This document shows, piece after piece, positions 1 through 9,150 of a stretch of 64,000 nt of DNA. The DNA lies in assembly GCA_050998615.1 (NCBI GenBank), contig JBPCQA010000059.1, positions 1-64,000 of the forward strand, read 5' to 3'. Under the pieces are notes generated by a model. It saw only the letters and a program-made list of their open reading frames with translations. It had not been told where the DNA came from and did not search any database. Both the position numbers and the translations under genes were made by a program. How positions within the stretch are numbered: the stretch's first letter is position 1; each line of letters begins with the position of its first letter. Source of the DNA: JBPCQA01 sp050998615 (GTDB taxonomy: Bacteria > Actinomycetota > Actinomycetes > Propionibacteriales > Nocardioidaceae).

Positions 1-189
1 TCGAAGTGTCGTCGTGGTGGGGTGCAGGCCGCGGGTGGCGGCCTGCACCAGATGGCGCCCGCCGAGGACCTGCACCACGGTCGCGGCCCGGTGGTCGAGC
101 CGGCCTTGCCCTACCAGCTGGGAGACCAGATCGGGTCGCCGCATCTCGATCGCGCCGTAGCCGATCCTGACCAGCATCAGCGCCCCCAT
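1..189 (-). CDS. Hypothetical protein, 3' end beyond window
   Basis: An open frame reads off the left edge of the window, giving the first 63 residues of a protein that starts MGALMLVRIGYGAIEMRRPD. Its ATG lies inside the last codons of the upstream short-chain dehydrogenase gene, a 13-base overlap that suggests translational coupling. A second ATG at 177-175 is also possible. I do not recognise a family. The visible part is Arg/Leu/Val-rich with no clear membrane segment. Confidence rests on the open frame and the coupling only. Confidence 0.45.
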   Translation of the reverse strand, partial: MGALMLVRIGYGAIEMRRPDLVSQLVGQGRLDHRAATVVQVLGGRHLVQAATRGLHPTTTTLR

Positions 190-1208
190 CGCCGCACCAG
201 CTTGGTGACGAGCATTCCGATGCCGGTCAGCCCGGCGGCGGTTGCGGCTCCGATCGCCCCATGATGCTGGGAGGCCCAGAGCTGTGGGCTGCGATCGGTC
301 GATCGCGCGTCGAACACGCCGTGGGTCCCGAAGTCCTTGCCAGCCTTGCCGTCAGCCGGCCACCAGAGGTTCGCGGGCTGATCCGGATCGCGCTCTTCTT
401 GGGTCTGTTGTGACTTGAATCCAGTGCGCGCGAGATAGCGATCGAGCACGCCGGGAGCTATCGCGTTGGCGGCCAACGTGCCCATCGTGCTGCCGCCTAC
501 CCAGTACTCGCGTCGTTTGGGATGGTCGGCGGCGTACACCACGCCGCGAGCGGCGACCTCGGGCTGATAGATCGGCGGCACCGGTTGCGCCTTGTGTGGC
601 AGCCGCGACAACACCCAGGAAAACTGCGGGGTGTTCACGGCCGGCATCTGCACCATCGTCACGTGCACATTGCTGCGTTCGTGCAGCAGCTCGCAACGCA
701 ACGCCTCGTGGAAGCCCTGAATGGCGTGCTTGGCTCCGCAGTACGCCGTTTGCAGCGGGATGCCACGGTAGGCGAGCGCGGACCCGACCTGGACGATGGT
801 GCCGGCATCGCGTGCCTTCATGCGTTTGAGCACCGCCATGGTTGCGTAGACATAGCCAAGGTAGTTGACCTCGGTGACGCGCTTGTATTCGCTCGGCTGC
901 ACTTCGTCGAAGGGGGCGAACACCGACGTGAAGGCCACGTTCACCCACACGTCGATCGGGCCAAGCTCCTGCTCCACCGTCGCGGCCGCCGACTCGACCG
1001 CGTCGGGGTCGGCCATGTCGGTGGGGATCGTCAGCGTCTTTCCCCCAGCCTCGCGCACCTCTGCAGCGGCTCCCGCCAGCCCCAGGTCGCCGCGTGCGAG
1101 CAGGGCGACCTGGGCACCGCGGCGGCCGAACGCTATCGCGGTGGCCCGTCCGATACCTCCGCTCGCGCCAGTCACCACGACCACTTGGCCGGACTTCGTC
1201 TCACTCAT
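177..1208 (-). CDS. SDR family oxidoreductase
   Basis: NAD(P)-dependent short-chain dehydrogenase/reductase of 343 residues. The N-terminal Rossmann motif TGASGGIG (residues 13-20) and the active-site YCGAKHA (YxxxK) are both visible, with an NYLG segment in between. The protein is about 90 residues longer than a classical SDR. The extra C-terminal part is a feature of the actinobacterial SDR group often annotated 'SDR family oxidoreductase' without a known substrate. The ATG at 1208 is preceded by a strong GGAGGAA ribosome site; a TTG three bases upstream is less likely. A small unknown gene overlaps its 3' end. The substrate cannot be told from sequence. Confidence 0.9.
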   Translation of the reverse strand: MSETKSGQVVVVTGASGGIGRATAIAFGRRGAQVALLARGDLGLAGAAAEVREAGGKTLTIPTDMADPDAVESAAATVEQELGPIDVWVNVAFTSVFAPFDEVQPSEYKRVTEVNYLGYVYATMAVLKRMKARDAGTIVQVGSALAYRGIPLQTAYCGAKHAIQGFHEALRCELLHERSNVHVTMVQMPAVNTPQFSWVLSRLPHKAQPVPPIYQPEVAARGVVYAADHPKRREYWVGGSTMGTLAANAIAPGVLDRYLARTGFKSQQTQEERDPDQPANLWWPADGKAGKDFGTHGVFDARSTDRSPQLWASQHHGAIGAATAAGLTGIGMLVTKLVRRWGR

Positions 1209-1453
1209 CAAGGTTCCTCCTCATCGACGTGCTGTTAAGTGGTGTGTCTCCCAAATGACTGTTCACCGTCTGCGGCGCCCAGGCGGCACCTCGCTTCGGG
1301 GTGCGGGGTGTCCCCGCAAAGCACAGCGTCGCACGAGCGAGGTTCGTCGTCGGCCACAGGCACCGCTATGCCCTTCTCCTCCGCCTGGCGATGCATCCAC
1401 CTGGACATCCGCATCCGGCAAACGATTTAGGAGAGACACCACTAGAAGCCCAT

Positions 1454-1479
1454 GGGCTCTCATCAAGGGCTCTCATCAG
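1454..1479. repeat. 13-bp tandem duplication
   Basis: Two adjacent copies of GGGCTCTCATCA(A/G) lie at 1454-1466 and 1467-1479. They overlap the stop codon region of the GH15 gene, so the last residues of that protein are encoded by the repeat. It is probably a simple slippage duplication. The rest of 1209-1475 shows no gene that I can support. Confidence 0.6.
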
Positions 1480-3281
1480 GGACATCCATTGGCCGGCCAT
1501 GGCTCACTGAGTCGTCGAGACGACTCCAGGAGCACGGCGTGGACGAAGGCTTGCGGCATGTTGCCGCGCAGTTGGCGTTGCACCACGTCGTACTCCTCGG
1601 TGAACAGACCACTGGGCCCGCAAGCTGCCCGGTTGCGCTCGAACCAATGCCGGGCCTCGACCTCGTCGCCTTGCTGGTGCACTGCCATGGCCATCTGGAA
1701 ACCGCAGAGCAGGAATGCGCCCTCCGCATCAGACAGTGGGCGCCCGTCGTGGGCGAAGCGATAGACGTACCCGTCGCTTCCCAGCTCCTCGCGGACCGCG
1801 GCCAACGTGGCCAGGGTGCGAGGATCGGAAGCGGTGATGGCCCCGCGAAACGCCGGCACGATCAACGCGGCATCGACACGGGAATCGTCAGGGGCACGCT
1901 GCCAGCGTCCCGACTCGTGCCGGCAGTCCCGATCAGTGTCCACTACCAGCTCGTCGGCGAGCGCTGCCCATTGTGACGACTGTGCTGTTGGTGCCCCACT
2001 GCTGATCGCGCGCAGCCCGGCGGCGCAGGAGAGCCGGGAGTGGGCCCAGTAAGCGGGCCCCAACTCCCAAATGCCGGCGTCGGGATCGGCTCGGCGCTTG
2101 CGGATCGCATCGACTGTTGCTTCGACCGCGCGCCAGTTGTCTGCTTCCAGCTGACCATGTCGAGCCCCCACCGCGAAGAGTTGCAGCGCTTCCCCGAGCG
2201 CATCGAGCTGGAACTGTTGATTCACCCGGTTGCCGACGACATCTGCACCACCGGGGTAGCCCGGCAGCTTGAGGTGCCGTTCGCTCGGCGTGCGACCGCC
2301 GTCGACCGTATAGGCGGGTTTCAGCTCCGGCCCGTCGTCGAGGAGGCGCGCGGTGACGAAGTCGATGGCGCTGGTCAGCAGCGGGTACTCCCCGCAGCTC
2401 CCGACCGCAATCCCGGCGTAGCACTGGTCTCGGATCCAGGCATAGCGATAGTCGTAGTTGCGGCCTTCTCGGGCATGCTCGGGCAATGACATGGTGGCCG
2501 CCGCCACCATCCCACCGTCGGTGCTGGTCAGCCCCCGCATGACTGCATAGGCGTGCCGTGAATCCCGCGGCGTCAGCGTGTTGGTGAGGTCTGGGACCGT
2601 CTCGCTCCAGGCGTGCTCGGTCGCCGACCAGGCAATGGATGGATCGACAAGCTGCTGAGGGAGCGGCTGATCTGAGATCTCCAGCACCAGCTCGTGATGC
2701 TGTCCCTCGTCGACGTCGATTGTCGAGCGCAGCCAACCGTCCTGATGGCGTACGGCGGCCGTTGGTGCGCCCAGCCAACGCACATGAAGGTCACCGCTGC
2801 GTGCCGACCAGATGCCGTCGTGATTGCTCAGCCGGGCCATCTTTTTGGTGCCGAAATCGGCACGGGCGTCCAAGATGGCCTCGACCTGCGCATGCCCCGA
2901 AACCGCGACGATACGGCGCAGGACAACCGCTCGGTGCTTGTCCGCTGGGAAGGCCAACGCCTCACGACACTCGATGACCGCATCGTTGGTGACCCAGCGG
3001 CTACGGAAAATCAACGAGCCCTCTTCGTAGTAGCCGCCCCAGACGAACCGCTCGGCCGTGGGAGTGATCGCGTAGACGCCCTCGCCACCCACCAGAGATG
3101 AGAACACGGCATCGCTGTCCCACCGAGGCGCACACATCCACGCGAACTCCCCCCGGCTGCCGACCACGATGCCGCGCTCGCCGTCGGCGAGCAGGGAGTA
3201 CTCCCGCAATACGTGCGGCGGGTAGAGCGTGGATGCGTCGCTGGCCGGCGACGTCATCGAAGAAGTTGATCTGTTGCGCAC
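1476..3281 (-). CDS. Glycoside hydrolase family 15 protein
   Basis: A 601-residue GH15 protein, the glucoamylase/trehalase-type alpha-glucosidase group common in actinobacteria. The N-terminal beta-sandwich domain contains RGEFAWMCAPRWDSDAVF. The (alpha/alpha)6 barrel shows YAWIRDQCYAGIA, EGAFLLCGFQMAMA and the C-terminal GLFTEEYD followed by GNMPQAFVHA; the EE pair is the usual catalytic base region. Length is normal for the family. The start is uncertain: GTG at 3281 gives the longest form, and an ATG at 3257 removes eight residues. Neither has a clear ribosome site. No signal peptide is seen, so it probably acts on cytoplasmic alpha-glucans or trehalose (inference). Confidence 0.88.
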   Translation of the reverse strand: MRNRSTSSMTSPASDASTLYPPHVLREYSLLADGERGIVVGSRGEFAWMCAPRWDSDAVFSSLVGGEGVYAITPTAERFVWGGYYEEGSLIFRSRWVTNDAVIECREALAFPADKHRAVVLRRIVAVSGHAQVEAILDARADFGTKKMARLSNHDGIWSARSGDLHVRWLGAPTAAVRHQDGWLRSTIDVDEGQHHELVLEISDQPLPQQLVDPSIAWSATEHAWSETVPDLTNTLTPRDSRHAYAVMRGLTSTDGGMVAAATMSLPEHAREGRNYDYRYAWIRDQCYAGIAVGSCGEYPLLTSAIDFVTARLLDDGPELKPAYTVDGGRTPSERHLKLPGYPGGADVVGNRVNQQFQLDALGEALQLFAVGARHGQLEADNWRAVEATVDAIRKRRADPDAGIWELGPAYWAHSRLSCAAGLRAISSGAPTAQSSQWAALADELVVDTDRDCRHESGRWQRAPDDSRVDAALIVPAFRGAITASDPRTLATLAAVREELGSDGYVYRFAHDGRPLSDAEGAFLLCGFQMAMAVHQQGDEVEARHWFERNRAACGPSGLFTEEYDVVQRQLRGNMPQAFVHAVLLESSRRLSEPWPANGCP

Positions 3282-3426
3282 GCGTCCATTGTGTAGCCCT
3301 CTACCCTCAGCGCACGCTTCTCATGCCTAACCCCCGCGAGCTTCGCCCGATGGCCGAATGTTTCCCGCGTAAGACATGCGAACAACTTCAGCCGTAGCGG
3401 AGGTTACCACCGTGGGGGGATGCTCG

Positions 3427-3440
3427 CTCTCAACCACCCT
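3427..3440. repeat. Partial copy of dispersed GGTTGAG repeat
   Basis: CTCTCAACCACCCT matches the half-site of the dispersed intergenic repeat (reverse complement of GGTGGTTGAG). It lies in the 3282-3550 gap between the GH15 gene and an acyltransferase remnant, about 110 bp from a second half-copy in the opposite orientation at 3536-3550. I see no gene in this gap. Confidence 0.4.
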
Positions 3441-3535
3441 GTGCGGGGCCGTACGCCGACACGGGTCGATCTCCCGGGAAATCGGCACCTGACAAGTTAG
3501 CGTGAAGCCGTTCACCCCCAACAGAAGCGAAACCC

Positions 3536-3550
3536 CACGGTGGTTGATAG
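3536..3550. repeat. Partial copy of dispersed GGTTGAG repeat
   Basis: CACGGTGGTTGATAG is the start of the dispersed repeat. Its TGATAG supplies the in-frame stop that immediately precedes the truncated acyltransferase frame, so the homology of that gene begins exactly where the repeat ends. Confidence 0.55.
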
Positions 3551-3961
3551 GCGCGGCGCGCTCGTCGGCTGCTGCCGGCCCTGGTCGTGATGGTGACGGT
3601 GGTGGTCGCCACGGCAGTGCTGATCGACCGAGGAGACGTTGCGCGGTTGCGAGGTGACGTGTTTGCCGCCGCGACGTACAGCAGCAACTGGTGGCAGATC
3701 TCCCAGAACCACTCCTACTTCGTCCAGTTCGAGGCGCCCTCGCTGCTGCAACACCTGTGGTCGCTGGCCGTGGAGGAGCAGTTCTACCTGGTGTGGCCGC
3801 TGGTCTTGGTGGCCGGCCTGGTGGGGCTCTCCCGACGACGGCTGCGGCTGCTCATCTTGATCGGGGCGGCGGCGTCGGCGGGCGAGATGTGCCTGCTGTT
3901 CAACCCCCATGTCGACCCGTCTCGGCTCTACTTCGGCACCGACACTCACCCTGACTGGTGA
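3551..3961 (+). pseudogene. Acyltransferase 3 (OafA/YrhL type) remnant
   Basis: The frame from 3551 translates ARRARRLLPALVVMVTVVVA, followed by an ATYSSNWW segment, the diagnostic SLLQHLWSLAVEEQFYLVWP motif and DPSRLYFGTDTH. This order is typical of the middle of a family-3 membrane O-acyltransferase, normally 350-650 residues. The first roughly 80 residues are missing, the frame begins directly after a dispersed-repeat copy, and it stops shortly after GTDTH, losing the rest of the membrane domain. The catalytic His of the first helices is absent. I treat it as a non-functional remnant, not as a small gene. Confidence 0.85.
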
Positions 3962-4013
3962 CCATGCTCCCGGCTCGCCAACGGCCGACGTCCGGCGCCG
4001 GCGGCGTACGACG

Positions 4014-5279
4014 TCAGCTGCCCCAGGTGGGTCGCAGCGGGAAAGACGCGTCTCCCGAGGGCGTCAGCCGGACCGCGAGCACTTGATGCAGCTGGACCTC
4101 GTTGGTCTCGAAACCGAGCCGCGAGCCGGCCATGTATAGCCCCCACACGCGAGCCGTGGATTCGCCGACGTCGGCAACGCAGGCATCCCAGTTGCGCTTG
4201 AGGTTGGCACACCACTGGGCGAGCGTCAGCGCGTAATGCTCGCGCAGGTTCTCCTCGTGGCGGACTTCGAAACCGGCGTCTTGGACCGAGGTGATGATGC
4301 GGCCGGAACCGGTCAGCTCCCCGTCGGGGAAGACATACCGGTCGATGAAGGCACCGGTGGTGACCCGGACGCGGTTGGTGGGGCGGGTGATGCAGTGGTT
4401 GAGCAGCCGGCCGCCGTCACGCAGTTTCGCGTACAGAAAATCGAAATACCGGGCGTAGTTGTGCGCTCCAACATGCTCTAGCAGCCCGATCGAGCTGATC
4501 GCGTCGTAGCCCCTACCGGGTGAGTCGCGGTAGTCGGCGTGCGTGATCGTCACGAGGTTCGACATTCCAGCACGCTGGACCGCTGCCTGACCCCATTCGG
4601 CTTGCTTGCTCGACAAGGTGACCGCGACAACGCGGGCGCCGTAGTGTTTGGCGGCGTGCAGAGCCATGCCGCCCCAGCCGCACCCGACATCGAGCAGCCG
4701 CATGCCATGTTCGAGCCCAAGCTTGCGGCAGACCAGGTCGAACTTCTCCTCCTGGGCCTCCTCGAGGCTGGCGTCGGGTTTAGGGAAGACGGCGCAGGTG
4801 TAGGCCATTGACGGCCCCAGCACCTTTTCGTAGAACGCATTCGAGACGTCGTAGTGATGATGGATGGATTCGGCGTCGCGGGACTTGGAGTGACGCAGGC
4901 CCTCCACGGTTCGCCGCCAGCGAGGCAGCGTCTCTTGTGCCGGTGGCTCCGGCGGCACCAATCGCCGCAGGCCGAGCGAGCGGACCAGAGTGGCGAGCTC
5001 GTTGGTGGTCGGCCGACGCAGACGCCACTGGCCCAAGTCGCGAAGCAGAAGGTACGGATCGCCGGGGTGCACACCCTCGAGGTCGATGTCACCAGCGACA
5101 TAGGCACGGCTGAGGCCGAGGTCACCCGGTGCAGTGGCGATGTAGCGCAGCCCTCGCTCGGTCTTCAACCGAATGGTGAACCTGGCATCTGACGGGCCGA
5201 AGCCGCTGCCGTCGTAGGCTTCGAAACGGACCGGAGGAGCGTCCTCGGTCAGCATTTCCACGATCTCCGCGATTTTCAT
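4014..5279 (-). CDS. tmsB: Cyclopropane-fatty-acyl-phospholipid synthase family methyltransferase, probable TmsB
   Basis: A 421-residue SAM-dependent methyltransferase of the CFA synthase family. LLDVGCGWGGMALHAAKHYG is the SAM-binding loop, preceded by the family N-terminal lipid-binding domain and followed by SIGLLEHVGAHNY and LNHCITRP. The ATG overlaps the stop of the upstream FAD oxidoreductase by four bases (ATGA). That paired arrangement matches the known tmsA-tmsB (bfaA-bfaB) pairs of mycobacteria and other actinobacteria. There the methyltransferase adds a methyl group to oleate in phospholipid to give 10-methylene stearate. The role is inferred from family and pairing; a plain cyclopropane synthase is the alternative. 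Confidence 0.82.
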   Translation of the reverse strand: MKIAEIVEMLTEDAPPVRFEAYDGSGFGPSDARFTIRLKTERGLRYIATAPGDLGLSRAYVAGDIDLEGVHPGDPYLLLRDLGQWRLRRPTTNELATLVRSLGLRRLVPPEPPAQETLPRWRRTVEGLRHSKSRDAESIHHHYDVSNAFYEKVLGPSMAYTCAVFPKPDASLEEAQEEKFDLVCRKLGLEHGMRLLDVGCGWGGMALHAAKHYGARVVAVTLSSKQAEWGQAAVQRAGMSNLVTITHADYRDSPGRGYDAISSIGLLEHVGAHNYARYFDFLYAKLRDGGRLLNHCITRPTNRVRVTTGAFIDRYVFPDGELTGSGRIITSVQDAGFEVRHEENLREHYALTLAQWCANLKRNWDACVADVGESTARVWGLYMAGSRLGFETNEVQLHQVLAVRLTPSGDASFPLRPTWGS

Positions 5280-6691
5280 CGGCGCCCTACCGTCTTCTCA
5301 TAAAGCCCAGTCAGTCGATGATCGGGATCGTAGCTGTCCTTGACCGTCTCGTACGCCGAGCCGCCGTACAGCTTCTCGAACGTGTCCTGGTCGTAGTAGG
5401 CATCGGAGTACAGCGACTTGTGCCCATCATGGGCGGCTACCGCTTGTTCGATCATGATGTTCATGTCACGGTCTCGGCTTCCAGGCGTCACAGGCACAGT
5501 GCCCCAAAAACCGACGTTGATGTAGACCCGATTCGCAGCCAACGGGTAGAGCGGCCAGGGTCGGGAGGCGCCATCACCGCCGCTTGCGCGCTCTCGCAGT
5601 TGCAACGGGCACAGCCAGATCGGCGACATCGGCACCCGGTCGGCGAACCAGCGCAGGAAGTCGGCGGTGCGCTCGACCGGGATCTCGACGTCTTGGATCA
5701 CCCGTTCTCGCGCCGGCTTGCCGCGCCAACGGTCGATTCGGGCGGCCACCTGATAGCGGCTTTCGAGCCCCACGATGTGATGGAAGACATCGCTACGGCG
5801 ATAGCGACTCGGCCACAGCCGACGGACCAGCGGGTGCTGGGCGCCGAATGCTCCCGAGCACCAGAACCAGTCGGTGTCCCAGCGCCACAGGTAGTCATGC
5901 GTGGTCAACACGTCGTGGGAGCGCTCTCGGATCGACTTGTAGTAGATCTGGCGCCCGGTGTAGTCGCTTGGCGTCAAGAGCCCGGCTTCGTGGACGGTGC
6001 TCGACCATTGGCCCAGCGTCAGGTAGGCCTCGCTCGGCTCGAAGACGACCCCGTCCAGGAAGTCGACCGCTTTGCCGTGCCACCGCCGGTCGCGGCAGAT
6101 CGAGTCAATGGCACCGGTCAGCTCGTCGAGGTCGGTGAATCGGACGTGCTGCAACGCCACGTACGCCGACACCGGCTCGAGCTCGATCCGTAGCCGAACG
6201 GCGTACCCGAGGGTGCCGTAGGAGTTGGGGAACGCGGCGAACAGATCCTCGGCCGGCCCGCCGGGGGCGCAGGTGACGACCCGGCCGTCACCGGTGAGCA
6301 CGTCCATCTCGACGACCGACTCGTGCGGAAGCCCGTTCCGGAACGACGACGACTCGATGCCAAGCCCGCTCACCGCACCGCCCAGCGTGATCGTCTTCAG
6401 CTGCGGGACAACCAGTGGCATCAAACCGTAGGGCAGGGTCGCGTCGACCAATCGCTCATAGGTGCACATGCCCTGCACGTCCGCCGTGCGCCTCTCGATG
6501 TCGACGTCGATGACCCCGTCGAGCCCGGAGACGTCGAGCCCCGCTACGGGTTGGGAGCTGCGGGGCCGGAACAGGTTGGACGTTCGCTTGGCGAGCCGGA
6601 CGGTCCGACCGGGCGGGATCGCCGCATAGGACTCGCGTAGTGCGTCGACGGCCGTCGAGTGAGAAGCGGAGACATGTCCTGGAGCCAGCAT
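5276..6691 (-). CDS. tmsA: FAD-binding oxidoreductase, probable TmsA
   Basis: An FAD-dependent oxidoreductase of the PCMH/VAO type, 471 residues from ATG 6691. The FAD-binding region shows TITLGGAVSGLGIESSSFRN and SYGTLGYAVRL. The C-terminal half carries YINVGFWG and the terminal FEKLYGG segment typical of the group near DHCR24 and Rv3719. Start choice: the ATG at 6691 has GGGTGG just upstream and gives the family length; an ATG at 6712 and longer forms lack support. It overlaps the CFA-like gene, and in known pairs this enzyme reduces 10-methylene stearate to 10-methyl (tuberculo)stearate using NADPH. Function is inferred from the gene pair. Confidence 0.8.
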   Translation of the reverse strand: MLAPGHVSASHSTAVDALRESYAAIPPGRTVRLAKRTSNLFRPRSSQPVAGLDVSGLDGVIDVDIERRTADVQGMCTYERLVDATLPYGLMPLVVPQLKTITLGGAVSGLGIESSSFRNGLPHESVVEMDVLTGDGRVVTCAPGGPAEDLFAAFPNSYGTLGYAVRLRIELEPVSAYVALQHVRFTDLDELTGAIDSICRDRRWHGKAVDFLDGVVFEPSEAYLTLGQWSSTVHEAGLLTPSDYTGRQIYYKSIRERSHDVLTTHDYLWRWDTDWFWCSGAFGAQHPLVRRLWPSRYRRSDVFHHIVGLESRYQVAARIDRWRGKPARERVIQDVEIPVERTADFLRWFADRVPMSPIWLCPLQLRERASGGDGASRPWPLYPLAANRVYINVGFWGTVPVTPGSRDRDMNIMIEQAVAAHDGHKSLYSDAYYDQDTFEKLYGGSAYETVKDSYDPDHRLTGLYEKTVGRR

Positions 6692-6883
6692 CGCCTCCAC
6701 CCTAATGGGCATCAGCTGTTGGACGGGGAATCGCCATTCGAGACGTTCGCGGTGCAGCCCCCCACTACGAGGGACAGCGCCGCCGACATAATCGCGGCAA
6801 GGCACATCGCACGCAACCACGCGGCGCGAGACTGCTTGTGAATCACGCTCAAAAGCATTCAGAACAGGCCGAGTCGCAGCCGG

Positions 6884-7879
6884 TCAGTCGGTGGTGGGCG
6901 CCAGCCGGTAGGAGAAGAGGTCACACGGCGCGGTGGGCGGCGTGCCGTCGCCGAACGGCGTACCGCCGAGGTCTTCTCGGCCGTGCGGCGCCTGCCAGTC
7001 CAAGATCGGCCCGACCGGCACGATCTTCGACGGGTTGATGTCGCTTTGCACCCGGTAGTAGTGGTTCTTGATGTGCGCCTGGTTGACCGTGTCGCCGAAG
7101 CCGGGCGTCTGGAGCAGGTCGCGAAGATATGCCCAGAGCACCGGATCTTCGGCGATCTTGTTGCGGTTGCACTTGAAGTGGCTCTGATAGACGGTGTCGA
7201 AGCGCGCGAGCGTGGTGAACAGCCGCACGTCGGCCTCGGTCACGTGGTCGCCGACGAGATAACGCTGCTCGGCGAGCCGGTCGTGCAGCCAGTCCAGGCA
7301 GTCGAAAATCGCGGTGTAGGACGTTTCGTACGCCGTTTGGCCGCGTGCGAACCCGGCACCGTAGACGGCGTCGTTGAGGTCGGTGTAGACCCTCGACATC
7401 ACCTGGTCGATCTCGTCGCGCCAAGCTTCCGGATACAGCTCGGGAGCCCCGTCGCGGTGATGGGCGCTCCACTGCGTCGACATGTCGAGGGTGATCTGGT
7501 GGAGGTCGTTGGTCACCAACTCATCGCTGGGGGTGTCGACGATGGCCGGCACGCTGACGCCGTTCTGGTAGTCGGTGCGCCGGGCGTCGTACGCCTCCGA
7601 AAGGAAGCGGATCTTGAGCACCGGGTCGCGGCCGTCTGGGTCGAGGGTGAAGCGCCAGGACCGTTCGTCCTGGATCGGGTCGACGACTCCGAGGCTGATC
7701 GCGTCTTCCAGGCCGAGCAGCCGGCGTACGACGACCGCGCGGCTTGCCCACGGACACGCCAGTGAGGCGATCAGCCGGTAACGGCCGGGCTCGACCGGCC
7801 ATTGCGCGTCGGGCGCATCGAGGATGCGGTCGTCGAACTCCGACTTCCCGTGAGTGTAAGCGTCATCCGTGACAGGCAT
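6884..7879 (-). CDS. Glutathionyl-hydroquinone reductase-like glutathione S-transferase
   Basis: 331 residues beginning MPVTDDAYTHGKSEFDDR. RYRLIASLACPWASRAVVV contains the CPW active-site cysteine motif of the omega/Xi-type GST family (YqjG, ECM4, PcpF). The C-terminal all-helical GST domain includes YLVGDHVTEADVRLFTTLAR. Xi-class enzymes reduce glutathionyl-hydroquinones. Because this organism very likely uses mycothiol rather than glutathione, the true thiol partner is probably different (inference). I chose ATG 7879. Longer frames run upstream into a palindromic repeat and are not credible. Confidence 0.85.
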   Translation of the reverse strand: MPVTDDAYTHGKSEFDDRILDAPDAQWPVEPGRYRLIASLACPWASRAVVVRRLLGLEDAISLGVVDPIQDERSWRFTLDPDGRDPVLKIRFLSEAYDARRTDYQNGVSVPAIVDTPSDELVTNDLHQITLDMSTQWSAHHRDGAPELYPEAWRDEIDQVMSRVYTDLNDAVYGAGFARGQTAYETSYTAIFDCLDWLHDRLAEQRYLVGDHVTEADVRLFTTLARFDTVYQSHFKCNRNKIAEDPVLWAYLRDLLQTPGFGDTVNQAHIKNHYYRVQSDINPSKIVPVGPILDWQAPHGREDLGGTPFGDGTPPTAPCDLFSYRLAPTTD

Positions 7880-7955
7880 GCCCCTACTCTCGCCGACTGG
7901 CACCTGATCCGCCACTTCGATGCCGCCACCCGACTTGTCAGACCCACAGAGGGCC

Positions 7956-7998
7956 TTAGAGCCCGTGCAGATGGGGAGTCGCCGGGCTCGCGGTCCCT
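7956..7998. repeat. Palindromic element B, copy 1
   Basis: The core TTAGAGCCCGTGCAGATGGG, followed by GAGTCGCCGGGCTCGCGG, matches the element at 37347-37393 (AGAGCCCGCGCGGATAGGGA then the same GAGTCGCC segment). It lies upstream of the GST gene, 23 bp from a second, inverted copy. The ends of the unit can pair with each other, so it may act as a bidirectional hairpin. Confidence 0.65.
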
Positions 7999-8020
7999 CG
8001 CATCCGGGCGCGAATGACCC

Positions 8021-8060
8021 GCTCCTATCCGACGCCCCCATCTGCGCGGGCTCTTGACCC
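8021..8060. repeat. Palindromic element B, copy 2 (inverted), forming the 3' end of the TDT gene
   Basis: Read on the minus strand it is AAGAGCCCGCGCAGATGGGG, then GCGTCGGATAG. This is the same unit as copies 1 and 3. It supplies the last about ten codons and the stop codon of the TDT transporter gene, so that protein now ends in a repeat-encoded tail. Confidence 0.6.
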
Positions 8061-9125
8061 GCTGACGTTCGGACAAGTCCACACAGTTCGAATGAGGTGC
8101 GTCGTCATCGCGATGAACGTGATGAGCCAGGCGGCGAACGCCAGCCAGATCCAGACCCGTCCTATCGCGCCAGCGATCGGCAACCGATCCGCCTTGCCGA
8201 GGTTGCTGCTGGCCACGGCGTACATGCCGAGCGGGAAGATCAGGCCCCAGATCTCGGCGTCGTACCTGAGCGGCACCGAGTGTCGGCTGGCGCGGTGTCG
8301 CCACCAGCCGGCTCCCAGTAGTGCGGGGATCAGCCAGGTGGCGAACGCCCAGAACATCACCGACATGCCGGAGACGAGGCCACGGGTCGCGTTGACCATT
8401 GGCGTCTGCGCCATCTCGATTGTCCGCGAGCCGGCGAGCACGGTAATCGCCGCGGCACCCATCGCCACCCAGTACGCCGGCCCGAGGCCCTCTGGCGTCA
8501 CTTCGTACAGCAGCATGCGCATCACCACGACGGCACCCACGACGGCGTACAAGAACACGCCCAACGACCAGGACAGCACCGCCAGCAGAGCCAAGTCGTG
8601 ACGCCAGCCATGTGCGATCGGCTCGAGAGTCGCAGCCGACACCGCCACGGATTGGCTCGCCACCACGCAGAGGAACCAGGTGCCGTTCGCGCTGGCCACC
8701 ACCGGCCGCACGCTGCGGCCCAACACTGCGGTCCACGGGATGAGGTAGCCGAAGACCACCCAGCCGGCGCCCGCCACCGCGAGCAGCACGGCGGTCCAGA
8801 CGTAGTGGCCATCGAGCGACAGCCGCGCTCCGAGCACGTTGACACCAGCCACAAACGTGAAGAAGCCAAACCCTCGACGCGGGTCGGTGAAATCCTCCGC
8901 GATCGCCGATCGGGCGATGACCAGTCGCCATCCGGTGAGCGCGATCAACGCCACCACGGCGACGACGGCGACGATCAAGAGCAGCAACGACAGCAGAGCG
9001 AAGCCTTCCAGACGCAGCCCGATCGAGATGATCCCGGTGGCCATGACGAGGGCGAAATAGGCCGGCGACAAGCCACCGGCGGCGTCGCTGACTCGGCCAG
9101 CCAGGGTGGAGGGTCCGTCGCTCAC
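8025..9125 (-). CDS. TDT family (tellurite-resistance/dicarboxylate) transporter
   Basis: A 366-residue integral membrane protein with about ten hydrophobic segments. It starts with the family hallmark PAYFALVMATGIISIG and continues through GFGFFTFVAGVNVLGARL. The TDT family includes TehA, the Mae1 malate permease and SLAC1-type anion channels; the substrate here cannot be read from sequence. Start is GTG 9125 without an obvious ribosome site. The last residues, SGSRARADGGVG, come from a palindromic repeat that has been added in frame at the 3' end. It shares no operon with the downstream GST gene beyond orientation. Confidence 0.85.
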   Translation of the reverse strand: MSDGPSTLAGRVSDAAGGLSPAYFALVMATGIISIGLRLEGFALLSLLLLIVAVVAVVALIALTGWRLVIARSAIAEDFTDPRRGFGFFTFVAGVNVLGARLSLDGHYVWTAVLLAVAGAGWVVFGYLIPWTAVLGRSVRPVVASANGTWFLCVVASQSVAVSAATLEPIAHGWRHDLALLAVLSWSLGVFLYAVVGAVVVMRMLLYEVTPEGLGPAYWVAMGAAAITVLAGSRTIEMAQTPMVNATRGLVSGMSVMFWAFATWLIPALLGAGWWRHRASRHSVPLRYDAEIWGLIFPLGMYAVASSNLGKADRLPIAGAIGRVWIWLAFAAWLITFIAMTTHLIRTVWTCPNVSGSRARADGGVG

Positions 9126-9150
9126 GGGTGGAGACTACCGCCGCAGATGG

